Of a DNA stretch of 64,000 nt, positions 35,670-45,400 are shown in pieces. The position numbers and the translations under genes were made by a program. Position 1 is the stretch's first letter. Each line of letters opens with the position of its first letter. The stretch spans positions 1,488,001 to 1,552,000 of the forward strand of contig NZ_VFWZ01000002.1 of assembly GCF_006443095.1 (NCBI RefSeq), given 5' to 3'. The stretch comes from Aquimarina algicola (GTDB taxonomy: Bacteria; Bacteroidota; Bacteroidia; Flavobacteriales; Flavobacteriaceae). The notes under the pieces were generated by a model. The model saw only the letters and a list, made by a program, of their open reading frames with translations, ran no database searches and was not told the DNA's origin.

Positions 35670-38090
35670 ATGTATACTTTATATTTTAAAATAGCGGTCC
35701 GATATCTTTTTAAGAATAAATTGTATTCTTTTATCAATATCCTTGGATTAGCAATAGGAGTAACCTCTTTTATTCTAATCATGGTATATGTGAATTATGA
35801 ACGTAGTTTTGACCGTTTTCGAGGATCAGAAAATGTTTATAGAGTGTATATGGACTATTTGGAGGGAGATCAATATGTTCCCGGAGATGCACAGTCTTAT
35901 AACGCCATTGGACCTGCGTTTGCAAATGAGTTTCCCGAAGTACTGGATTATGTACGTTTTTATCGTTTTGGCGAAACCGTTTTGCAGCACAACGATAAGT
36001 TCTTCGAAGTAAACAATGGTAATCTTGCTGATCACTCATATTTTAAGGTTTTTGATAAACGTCTTATTAAAGGAGATATAAATACAGCATTACTTCAGCC
36101 TAATTCTATTGTGCTTACAGAAACGCTTGCGCAAAAAATATTTGGAGATCAAGATCCAATAGGTAAAACCATTACAATGTTTTATACCAAACCTTTGGTC
36201 ACTACCGTAACAGGGGTAATGAAGGATATTGCAGAAAACACACATTTTAAAATCAAGTATCTAATTTCTTTTGATACCATGAAATCCTGGGAAGGGTTCC
36301 CATCTCAACCGCGGTTAAATTGGAATTTGAATGAATATTTTACATATCTACACATTGACCCAAAAACTGATATAGCAGTATTGCAGGACAAAATTATAAA
36401 TAGCAATTTTGAATCAAATAGTGAGGAACGCCATAATATAGAACCCATAGAGGATATACACTTATACTCAAACAAACCTTATGAAGCAGAAGCCAATGGA
36501 AGCATTATGAGAGTGAAGTTTTTGACAGCAATTGCTTTTATCATTATTATTTTGTCATGGTTGAATTATATTAATCTGTCAACTACAAAATCAATGGAAC
36601 GCTCAAAAGAGATTGGAATACGAAAAGTATCGGGAGCACAAAAACGACAACTCATTTTGCAATCCCTTCTTGAATCGTTTATTTTAAATCTGTTAGCTAT
36701 TGGAATTGCAATTTTGATCGCTGTACTGATCATCCCATTATATAATTCGCTAACCGGTCATGTCTTAGAACTTGATTCGGCAATTGTCTTTAGAATTCTT
36801 CCGATACTCGGTATTTTGCTCCTTGGTATACTAATAGTTGGGTTGTATCCTGCGATAATACTAAGTAATTATTCTCCTTCCAAAGCATTAAAAGGAAAGA
36901 TAAGAGCTTCTGCAAATGGATTAAATGTGAGAAAAGGATTGATTATACTGCAATTTTTGGCAACTATAGTATTACTGGTAGGCACATTAGTAGTAAATAA
37001 ACAAATCAGGTTTATGCAAGATCAGCCGATTGGTTCTGATTTAAATAACATCATAGCAATTAGTGGAACGCTCCTAGAGAATAAAACAGATTCTTTGTTG
37101 GTAGATGATATGCTAACATTGCAACAAGAAGTAAACAAACTACCTTTTGTAAAAAGCGCTACGATTGCACAAACGTATCCCGGTGGAGGTTTTGAAGGGT
37201 TATCATCTTTTATGGGAATCACAAGGCCAGATGGAGTAGAAGAACAACATAATGTATATTATAATTATGACGTGCAGCCTAATTTCTTTGAAGTAATGGG
37301 GATCGAATTTCGAGCAGGAAATACATTTACATCTACCAGTAAAAGCAATGACAATAAAAATATAATTGTTAATGAGAACTTTATTAAAAAAATTGAAGCA
37401 AAAGGCGCACAAGAAGCCATTGGTAAAAAAGTAAAGTTTTGGGATAATGAGTGGACTATAATTGGAGTGATTAAAAATTATCATCACTTTGGGGTAAAAA
37501 TGCCTACAGTACCCATAATTTTTATAAATGGTTTTGATATCAGTAACTTACTAATAAAATTAGATGCTAATAGTACCTCGATTTCTGGGTACAATGATAT
37601 TATTGCTGACCTGAAACGTACATCAAAAAAGACGTTTTCAAACAGTATATTCAAAACCACTTTTATAGACAAAGAATTTCAAGCTCAATATCAAGAGGAT
37701 AAAAAATTTGGTGATGTATTCAACATATTTACATTATTGGCAATCATAATAGCAGGATTAGGGTTATTTGGGTTAACCTCATATACCTGTATACAACGTA
37801 GAAAAGAGATAGGTATTAGAAAAGTAAATGGCGCAAGTGTGTTTAAGATCCTTAAGCTTTTGAATATCGATTTTATAAAATGGATAGGTTTAGCATTTCT
37901 ACTAGCTATACCTATTGCTTGGTATAGTATGAATACATGGTTAGAAAATTTTGCAGTACGTACTACAATCGGAGTATGGACATATATATCTGCAGGTTTC
38001 ATAGCTTTATTGATTACTTTACTTACGGTAAGTTGGCAAAGTTTTAAAGCTGCTACGGATAACCCTGTCAAAGCTTTAAAAGACGATTAG
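35670..38090 (+). CDS. MacB/FtsX-type ABC permease 10 of 10
   Basis: An 806-residue permease, fused-dimer plan, last of the array. Coupling motifs are SKEIGIRKVSGAQK (near 311) and RKEIGIRKVNGASV (near 710); both replace the L before G (KVLG) with S or N, unlike most copies. The box before segment 6 is FIDKEFQAQY. The N-terminus is MYTLYFKIAVRYLFKNK. Ends NPVKALKDD. The second ATPase gene starts 32 bases later and may be its closest partner. Confidence 0.92.
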   Translation: MYTLYFKIAVRYLFKNKLYSFINILGLAIGVTSFILIMVYVNYERSFDRFRGSENVYRVYMDYLEGDQYVPGDAQSYNAIGPAFANEFPEVLDYVRFYRFGETVLQHNDKFFEVNNGNLADHSYFKVFDKRLIKGDINTALLQPNSIVLTETLAQKIFGDQDPIGKTITMFYTKPLVTTVTGVMKDIAENTHFKIKYLISFDTMKSWEGFPSQPRLNWNLNEYFTYLHIDPKTDIAVLQDKIINSNFESNSEERHNIEPIEDIHLYSNKPYEAEANGSIMRVKFLTAIAFIIIILSWLNYINLSTTKSMERSKEIGIRKVSGAQKRQLILQSLLESFILNLLAIGIAILIAVLIIPLYNSLTGHVLELDSAIVFRILPILGILLLGILIVGLYPAIILSNYSPSKALKGKIRASANGLNVRKGLIILQFLATIVLLVGTLVVNKQIRFMQDQPIGSDLNNIIAISGTLLENKTDSLLVDDMLTLQQEVNKLPFVKSATIAQTYPGGGFEGLSSFMGITRPDGVEEQHNVYYNYDVQPNFFEVMGIEFRAGNTFTSTSKSNDNKNIIVNENFIKKIEAKGAQEAIGKKVKFWDNEWTIIGVIKNYHHFGVKMPTVPIIFINGFDISNLLIKLDANSTSISGYNDIIADLKRTSKKTFSNSIFKTTFIDKEFQAQYQEDKKFGDVFNIFTLLAIIIAGLGLFGLTSYTCIQRRKEIGIRKVNGASVFKILKLLNIDFIKWIGLAFLLAIPIAWYSMNTWLENFAVRTTIGVWTYISAGFIALLITLLTVSWQSFKAATDNPVKALKDD

Positions 38091-38122
38091 AAAAACAATA
38101 TGGTAAATAAAAAAATAAAAAA

Positions 38123-38785
38123 ATGTTATTACAATTAAAAAACGTATCAAAATGGGTACAATCAGGAGGACAAAAGATTTCTTTGCTCAAAGACATTAAC
38201 TTTTGGGTTAATGAGGGTGATTTTATCTCTATTATGGGGCCATCAGGATCAGGAAAATCTACATTATTAAATGTTATAGGTATGTTAGACACCTTTAATG
38301 AAGGTGAATATACATTTTTGGATCAATCTGTTCACAAATTAAGAGAAAAACACCGTTCTAATCTATACAAACAGTATATGGGGTTTGTTTTTCAATCCTA
38401 CCACTTAATCGATGAATTAACGGTAAAAGAAAATTTAGAAATGCCATTATTATATAAAAAATATAACTCTTCTGAACGAAAAGCTTTGGTAGCCGATATA
38501 TTGGATCAGTTTAATATTGTAGGTAAAAAAGATCTTTTTCCAACCCAATTGAGCGGAGGACAACAACAATTAGTAGGTATTGCACGAGCACTTATTGCAA
38601 GTCCAAAATTAATTCTTGCAGACGAACCTACAGGAAATCTTAACTCTAAGCAAGGTGAGGAAATTATGGAGACTTTTAAAGAGCTTAATAAGCAAGGAGT
38701 TACGATTATACAGGTTACACATTCAGAAAAAAATGCACAATATGGCTCGAGAGTCATTAATTTGCTAGATGGTAGTATTGTATAG
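38123..38785 (+). CDS. ABC exporter ATPase (MacB/LolD type), second copy
   Basis: A 220-residue ATPase closing the operon. Walker [10 protein letters not shown] (38-46), Walker B LILADEP and the switch His in VTHSE are intact. The signature reads [14 protein letters not shown] instead of QQQRVAIARA, and the D-loop reads GNLNS where the first ATPase has GNLDS. These changes suggest a specialised, perhaps less active, partner. It may form homodimers for some permeases or a heterodimer with the 12324 ATPase on the two unequal halves of each fused permease. Confidence 0.93.
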   Translation: MLLQLKNVSKWVQSGGQKISLLKDINFWVNEGDFISIMGPSGSGKSTLLNVIGMLDTFNEGEYTFLDQSVHKLREKHRSNLYKQYMGFVFQSYHLIDELTVKENLEMPLLYKKYNSSERKALVADILDQFNIVGKKDLFPTQLSGGQQQLVGIARALIASPKLILADEPTGNLNSKQGEEIMETFKELNKQGVTIIQVTHSEKNAQYGSRVINLLDGSIV

Positions 38786-38837
38786 TAGGGTGTAATGCTG
38801 TATTATTGGTAAAAAGGTTCTTCTGTTTTGTCGATTA

Positions 38838-39152
38838 CGTCTTTTTTACCTTCCGTTGGGTCTTTATGATCAAAATTTCTATTGAATACGTTGAAATTTT
38901 AACGTGTGAAGTCAAAATTTCAACCTTGCGCGTTAAAATTTTAAAGATCAAGGCCAAAATTTGAGTTACACTTCTTAAAATTTCAACCTTTGAAGTTAAA
39001 CACTTCGTCTTTTTTACCCATAATTTGGTCTTTGAGGTTAAACGTTTGGTGATAAGTGTGAAAAATTTAAGAGGAATTATCAAAAATTTAATGCTGTTCG
39101 TTAAACGTTTGAGCTTGATTGTTGATTTTTTAATGTTTTACTCGATAATTGA
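38838..39152. repeat. Degenerate 21-bp tandem repeat array
   Basis: About fifteen 21-base units in phase. Most contain a conserved half, consensus GTTAAAATTT or GTTAAACGTTT, and a variable half of about 11 bases. Units at 38838 and 38859 closely resemble those at 39006 and 39027 (both begin CGTCTTTTTTACC then GGTCTTT), a higher-order repeat. As 21 is a multiple of three, both strands show heptad-like open frames: a minus-strand frame at 38835-39083, and a plus-strand frame from 38866 broken by TGA at 38961-38963. I take these as by-products, not genes. The array fills most of the 487-base gap after the exporter operon. Confidence 0.8.
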
Positions 39153-39272
39153 GATTTAAATCGTTGTCTAGGTGTGCCTCTATAATATCTATTGAAGGTA
39201 ATTAATCGTATTACGATACTATTTTGTGTTTATCATAATACTTGTAATATTAATATATATATAGAAACCTAG

Positions 39273-40775
39273 CTATTCTGTATCCGGAGCTGCTGTAAAT
39301 TCTCTTATTGCAGTATTGGGTTCTATGATGTTATACCCTTTCCAAAAGCCGGGATTATATTGTGATAAGTATTTGGGCCGTATCGATTTATTTTCTTTGC
39401 TATTATTATAGGCACTCTCGGTTAATTGTTTTGTATTAAAAACAACAACTTCAAACTTGCTAACATTCTTGTTTACAGCATCAATGTCTAAAGAGAGTTC
39501 ATTTTGCTTGCGTCTCCCTTTTACATGTTTGTTTTTTTCAATCACTTTTAGAGGGCGATCAACACCAAATGTGTTGCCTTGTGTTTTTTCTAGGTACTTA
39601 AGCGTGTATTTTTGATCAAGACCTTTGGTAAAAATTGTTTTTCCTTTGTACAATGTTTCTTTGTAACTAAGCCCTAATAACTTAAAGTTTCTGAGCCATT
39701 TTACATTTTGATATTCTACCCTCATTATAGCATAATCCTGAGTGTTTACATAAATTGTACCTTTAAAATCTTCTCTACGTTTGGGAGAAAACGTAATAAT
39801 GTATACGCTGCTATCGTCTATATAGGTATAGTCTTCGAGTTTGAATAGGTATCTGCCGGGTTTGTGTATAAAGTTTAACTTAGAATCTTCATAAAAAAAC
39901 ATATTCCCCAATAGATCTTTTAGGGTTGATTTGCGATGTTTTACAAATTTGTTTTTGTTTTTTGATGCTACTTGATCTTTTGCAGCGCTAACAGCCTCAT
40001 TATCATTTTCCAGAATAGAATCAACCTGTACTTTTGTGCCAAAAATTCCGGATTTGATTTTTAGATATGAATCCGGTTTCACATTTTCTTTAAAGATTTT
40101 TTCTAATCTTTTAGATAAATCATCCATCGAGCCAAGATTATTTTTATCGTATAATTCTGCGGCCTTGATAATATTAATTTTTCTTTTATCGAGATCACCA
40201 TAAAAATCACATAAGGTTTCTATATAATATTCAGATTTTCTGGGGATAAGCCTGGTTACACTATCAATAAACTTTTTGTTAAGCTCTTCGATGGTAGACT
40301 TCTTAAATTCGAGGCTTAATTTATTAAGCTTATTAAAATCGGATTGTCTGTAAAACAGTCGTTGCTGAGTCATATCAAAATGGTAATTGTCTTCTAACCG
40401 ATCAATAACATTTTCTATAATTTCATCAACAGTAAGATTCTTATTTGAGACAAAAACACTTTTTAGTTCTATTGCCTTGGGAGTGATATATATAATGCTA
40501 TCAATGACACTATTAACAGCAAGGCTCACTCTCTCATACCCCATAGAAGAGACATGTATAGAGTCTGTTTTGATTGTTGATTGATCAAGATTTAGTGTAA
40601 ACCTACCTTCTTCGTTTGTAATGATTCCTTGTTCTTCTGATATTTGAATCGTTGCATAAGGGATAGGTTGGTTTGTATTTTTATCAATTACTTTAGAAGA
40701 AATTGTCTGGGCTTTGCCTGATAAACTTATTACAAGAGAAAAGAATACTAGAAATATATGATAGTTCATATTCAT
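39273..40775 (-). CDS. CarboxypepD_reg-like outer-membrane-associated protein
   Basis: A 500-residue exported protein from the ATG at 40775, chosen because the signal peptide (hydrophobic IFLVFFSLVISLSGKAQ) follows at once; the open frame continues to 40835 without a signal-like context. A carboxypeptidase-regulatory-like beta-sandwich (about 22-100: VIDKNTNQPIPYATIQI ... TNEEGRFTLN) is followed by a long region with antiparallel-strand character like the DUF5686/outer-membrane proteins of Bacteroidota. The function is unknown; these proteins act in the envelope. Monocistronic, with a 620-base gap upstream. Confidence 0.82.
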   Translation of the reverse strand: MNMNYHIFLVFFSLVISLSGKAQTISSKVIDKNTNQPIPYATIQISEEQGIITNEEGRFTLNLDQSTIKTDSIHVSSMGYERVSLAVNSVIDSIIYITPKAIELKSVFVSNKNLTVDEIIENVIDRLEDNYHFDMTQQRLFYRQSDFNKLNKLSLEFKKSTIEELNKKFIDSVTRLIPRKSEYYIETLCDFYGDLDKRKINIIKAAELYDKNNLGSMDDLSKRLEKIFKENVKPDSYLKIKSGIFGTKVQVDSILENDNEAVSAAKDQVASKNKNKFVKHRKSTLKDLLGNMFFYEDSKLNFIHKPGRYLFKLEDYTYIDDSSVYIITFSPKRREDFKGTIYVNTQDYAIMRVEYQNVKWLRNFKLLGLSYKETLYKGKTIFTKGLDQKYTLKYLEKTQGNTFGVDRPLKVIEKNKHVKGRRKQNELSLDIDAVNKNVSKFEVVVFNTKQLTESAYNNSKENKSIRPKYLSQYNPGFWKGYNIIEPNTAIREFTAAPDTE

Positions 40776-40835
40776 AATTTTTTGACTTGACATTTTTATA
40801 TAAAGACATCGATAGAGGGTATAAGGTTGCTCCAC

Positions 40836-41458
40836 TATAGCATCTTAATTATAATAGGATAGACCGAAAATCAGTATGATTTGTTACATCTATCATTGTA
40901 GCAATATGGTATATAAAACTAAAAGTTAATCCTTGTTTATAATATACAATACTTTTGAGAACCAATTTACTTTATTATTCTCAGAAAAATTTAAATTAAT
41001 GTATAAGAAAAAGTTAGATTTTAGAAGTTTGAGAGTAAGATGTTTTTTTGAAATCTTATAGCTATCTATCGGCTGAAAATCTTCAGTAAAACAGTTTTTT
41101 TCACTAGTTTTTTTCTTATGGTCACGTTAATGTTTTGTGCATTAAGCATAAAATTTAGTTAAAATAATGCGTTTTTGTGATTGAAAAATATGTTTTCTTG
41201 TGAATGAACTGCATCAAAATTATCTTAATTTTTTTAACACGTTTTGTCAGTTCGTAATTTGCATATAGTCAGAATGATAAATTATTTTTTCCTAGTAATA
41301 ATTTCTAGCTTATTAAAAATAAAATTATTTTATTGCCGTATTTTAATTATGGTTTTACCATGATTTTTTCTGATTATTTGTAGTTTGAGATGTTAAATTT
41401 TAATTTCTAAAGTTTATATATATTGCCGCCCTAATACAAACTCAAACTTATTCAGATT
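40836..41458. other. Long AT-rich intergenic region between divergent genes
   Basis: About 680 bases lie between the chosen start of the CarboxypepD_reg-like gene and the HEIGH peptidase gene. I see no coding frame, tRNA or clear repeat in it. A promoter-like TATATATTGC stands about 35 bases before the peptidase ATG. Small AT-rich dyads are present but no more than chance would give. Confidence 0.5.
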
Positions 41459-42286
41459 ATGAAAAAAAGTGTTTTTTACACCTGCTTAGGTGTGGCTATG
41501 CTTGGCCTTGTATCTTGTCAAACAGATTCAAACGAGCAACAAGAAACAGAACAATCCTTACTTACATCAAAAGTTGAATCTTTAGGTTTTAGTACAGAAG
41601 GCATGTACGAAGCGACTATGGATGGTAAAGAAGGCATTGTCGTAGAAGGAGATATTTTTCTAGATGATGAAATGATGCATCATCTTGAAAATAAAACACT
41701 ACATTCTGTGAACGAAGCAAACAGCAAACATTATGTAACCCCGGACTTATTGCCAAGAAATCAGGCGATTACTCTAGATATATTTTTAGATCCTGCTTTT
41801 AGTAATAATGCTGTTGCTGCTTTTAATGAGGCGTTAAGCAGATACAATGAGTTAAATATCAATCTTACGTTTAGAAGAACATTTAACCAAAGTAGTGCAG
41901 ACATCGCTATTCTTTTACAATTTATTCCACCACCACCAACAGGAGGCACTGTTTTAGGAAGAAGTGCAGGATTTCCAAGAAACGGCAGACCTGCAACTCC
42001 TATCATTTTGAATTCTACTGTGTTTGGAGGTACAAATGTACGTGCGGATACACCAGCAGTTATTGCTCATGAGATTGGGCATGCCATAGGTTTCCGTCAT
42101 ACAGATTGGCAAGATCGTTCTTTTAGTTGTGGAGGGGATTTTGATGCGGAAGGAAGATTTGGAGCTTTGTTTGTTCCTGGTACTCCTAGAGGAGCAGAGT
42201 CAGGTTCTTGGATGCTAGCTTGTAGTGGTGGTGTAGATAGACCATTTACCGCTTCGGATAGAACAGCATTAAGATTTGTTTACTAG
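41459..42286 (+). CDS. M57 (HEIGH-type) metallopeptidase lipoprotein
   Basis: A 275-residue secreted protease with a lipoprotein signal (LGVAMLGLVSCQ, lipobox Cys at residue 20). The zinc motif HEIGHAIGFRHTD lies near residues 203-215 with the third His in place, matching the dual-action HEIGH peptidase family. Two cysteines (one in FSCGGDF, one in LACSGG) may form a disulfide near the active site. It presumably acts at the cell surface. Divergent from the CarboxypepD_reg-like gene and closed by a terminator at 42381-42422. Confidence 0.9.
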   Translation: MKKSVFYTCLGVAMLGLVSCQTDSNEQQETEQSLLTSKVESLGFSTEGMYEATMDGKEGIVVEGDIFLDDEMMHHLENKTLHSVNEANSKHYVTPDLLPRNQAITLDIFLDPAFSNNAVAAFNEALSRYNELNINLTFRRTFNQSSADIAILLQFIPPPPTGGTVLGRSAGFPRNGRPATPIILNSTVFGGTNVRADTPAVIAHEIGHAIGFRHTDWQDRSFSCGGDFDAEGRFGALFVPGTPRGAESGSWMLACSGGVDRPFTASDRTALRFVY

Positions 42287-42380
42287 AGAGAGAAAAAGTC
42301 AATAACTTCGAGGTGAGCCTTGAAGGATTGAAATCTTTACGACAAAGTAAATATTAAGCTTAAAAAATACTGGTTGTTTT

Positions 42381-42422
42381 AAGAAAGTATGTAGAAGTCA
42401 CTTTTGCATACTTTCTTTTTTT
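42381..42422 (+). terminator. Rho-independent terminator after the M57 peptidase
   Basis: AAGAAAGTATG (42381-42391) pairs exactly with CATACTTTCTT (42407-42417), an 11-bp stem, followed by a T run to 42422. It lies about 95 bases after the stop codon on the same strand. Confidence 0.75.
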
Positions 42423-42427
42423 ACAAA

Positions 42428-42466
42428 AAAATCACGATCAGAACAGCGCTATCCGATCGTGATTTT
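42428..42466 (-). terminator. Terminator of the ABC/M1 operon, possibly bidirectional
   Basis: AAAATCACGATC (42428-42439) and GATCGTGATTTT (42455-42466) form a 12-bp perfect stem with a 15-base loop. On the minus strand the stem is followed by a run of T (the AAAAAA at 42425-42430 read in complement), 25 bases past the stop of the M1 fusion gene. Confidence 0.75.
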
Positions 42467-42490
42467 AAATACACCTGCTCTCTCTTTCCT

Positions 42491-45400
42491 TTATTCCTCT
42501 TCAACAGGTTTTAAGTTATCATCAGAATTTCTATCGATGAGTTTATTGTATGGATCTATCCCCGCTTTTAATGGTTTTTTGTCGGTAACTATAGTAAAAG
42601 TATTGTTTCCGGGTTTAAGCCATTTTCTTTGTAAAAAATACGGATTTTTGAGAGGAACTTCTTGCTCATCAACAATGTCCTCTCCAAATAGACCTACCTC
42701 AATATAATTTGTACGATCATCAGTACGTTCTTCTTTACCGGTATCATCATAATATATCTTTTTTGAATCAATAGTAAAAGTAGTCTCATACTTACCGTTA
42801 TCTAATGCTTTGGTTTTGGCAATTAGAACTCTATTTTCATACAAAGCAATTTTTTTGAAACCATCTCGTACGGCATATTTGAGTGAGTCTGGAGTTACTT
42901 TATAAATAGCATCATAAAGATTTTCTGAGGTAGGAAATACTCCTTTTTCAAAATATTTATATTCGTTAAGGAAGTTTTTTAATGCAGTATTGATATTGTC
43001 TTCTCCGATTAAATCCTGAAGCTCATACATAACCATTGAACCTTTGCGATACCAAATATGCTGTCCTATTTCTACATTTAATAAAGAACGTTCTGGTTTT
43101 AGGCTGAATGATCGACTTCTCAAATACTCATCCAAAGAATATTTTAAAAAGTTTTTGATTCCGTTTTCACCATATTGATGTTTCATTGCCATAAGAGAAG
43201 AGTATTCTGCAAGGGTTTCAGAAATAATATTGGCTCCTGATGTTTTACTTGGAGTAACGATATGACCCCACCATTGGTGCGCTACCTCGTGTGCTGTAAC
43301 TCTGAAAGCATAGTTGAAATCCTCTGCTTTTTCAAAATTTGCAGCAAATCCAAAATCCTCAGAATAAGGAATTGTGGTAGCAAAAGACTGAGCAAAAACA
43401 GCATGAGCAGGAAACTCTACAATTCTTATGATAGAGTTAGGATACTCATAGAAGTTTTTTGAGCAATAGTCAAGCGCGACTTTTATACCTTCTACAAAAT
43501 ATTTTAGATTTCTTTTATGTTTTGGAGAATGATAAATCTGGATCTCGACTTTTTTACCACTTGGAGCTGTCCAACTAGAAGTTTCTACATCATATTTTGC
43601 AGAAACAATATTAAAGAATAGATCTGTTTGTGATTCTAACTTATAATGATAATAAGCCCTGTCAGATTCATTCCATTTTTTTACGAGTTTACCTGGTGCT
43701 AGTGCTATTTGATCTGAAGCTGTGCTTACTGTTGCTTCAAAATTGATGTAATTAGCATCCTCATTAAATAAATTCTTCTTTAATGCTGTAGAGTCTGTTC
43801 TTGCAGGAAAAATATAGTCTAGTTTTTCTAATCCATGTTTGACACGTACTCCATTATCAATTAAGCTCCTCTCAAAATGAAACCTCGGAAAAATAGTACT
43901 GTTAAAAAAAGAACCATTGTATAAGACTTCTGTCTCCCTGGCATTAGCAAAACCTTTTGTTTCTGCAAGTACTTCTATGGTAAGGTTTGCTTTTTCATTG
44001 GGTTGCATAGGTTTAGGCAACTTATAGAAGTACACTCTGTATATAGAGTCTTTACTCACTGGCGTTAATTCTGTACCATTATATACTACTTTTTCTAGAG
44101 AGGTATGATGCGTGGGATATTGAACCTCTAAAAATAATGTATCAATAGCAGTATTAAAATTGTTTATGATTTTGAACTCACCTCTTGCTTTTACATCACG
44201 TTTTTTAGGAAAAACATCAATAAACGCTTTCAGGTCGGTTACTTGTGGGTGAGCTTTACCTATATATTTAGTATATTCTTTTTCGGCATCGACTTCTACT
44301 TTTTCTGCATAATTACCATTTTCGAGTGAGTTCAGTACCTTAAGGTTATAGTATGAATATCCCGAAACACCCACAAAAGCAATAAGTACACCGATAAAAG
44401 TTATAGCAGTCTTTGTATTAAATCGTTTTTTTGCAATCGACAGTCGTTCTTTTGCAGAAGAAAAGAAGCCTCGTGTCCAGAATACTTTTCCGATGAGCAT
44501 TAAGATCGTTGTGATCAAAATCCAATACAGATTTAACCAGAAAATACCAATAAGATAATGCCCAAAACCATTTAAGTCACTGATAAAAAATGGCGTAGTA
44601 CTACCATAAACCAGCATAGGATTTGAACTTTTGAAAGCAAATGATACCAATAATGGTAATCCAACATACAGAACGATAACTATAAAATGACCTAGAAATT
44701 TATTATTCACCAACACATGAACAAAGAATGCGAGCAATATAGTGGTCAAAAAACCAGGGAATATCAACATAAAGTTATATGTAAGGTACATATCTAACTC
44801 ATAGTTAAAATATCCGTTTATCGTCTGAAATAGAACTCCTATAATGATATTAACAAGCGTAAGTATAAATGAAACTCCAATTAGGGATATAATCTTTGAG
44901 AAATAAAGACTGAAATTACTTATCGGTAGCGCATCATAAAATACAAATGTTTTATTCTTTCGGGTTCTATGTACTGCTTCACCAGAATAAATGACTAAGA
45001 TTATGGCAGATAATAATGTGATCCCTCCAGAAACATACATAATCACATATCTGGTAAGCGGTAGATTAGGTGTGCCGTAGATTTCATTTGCTTTAAAAAC
45101 AGTGATAATCGAAATGATAATACCGATAATTAATAGAATAGAAAAAATAGGATCTTTTACAATAGATAAAAATTCAATTTTACTCAGAGACCAAAGATTC
45201 TGTTTTGCTGTTTTTTTATTAAAAATTTGTTGTACCGAGGTTACCAAAGAAGGCCTGTAGATATCAGTATCAAGTTGCTTACTTTTTTTGCCGGATAATA
45301 AGAATTTCTTGTAATCGAATTTAAAATAGGTGATCAAGAAAAAGAGTATTCCTAGTGAAAACCAAATCACTCTGTTCAGTAAAAAATTACCATAAAGAGG

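Noticed and set aside
9688..38785. Biosynthetic gene cluster for an exported natural product
   Set aside because: No synthase, modifying enzyme or precursor peptide gene lies within or beside the operon; only transport, GIN and regulatory genes are seen.
38835..39083. Open minus-strand frame of 82 codons with heptad-like KILTxKV repeats
   Set aside because: The underlying 21-bp repeats give heptad patterns in every frame of both strands, and the plus strand is nearly open as well. There is no start context, signal or known family, so I treat it as a by-product of the array.
38838..39152. CRISPR array
   Set aside because: The units are contiguous 21-bp degenerate repeats without constant repeats and unique spacers of 25-40 bases, and no cas gene is present.
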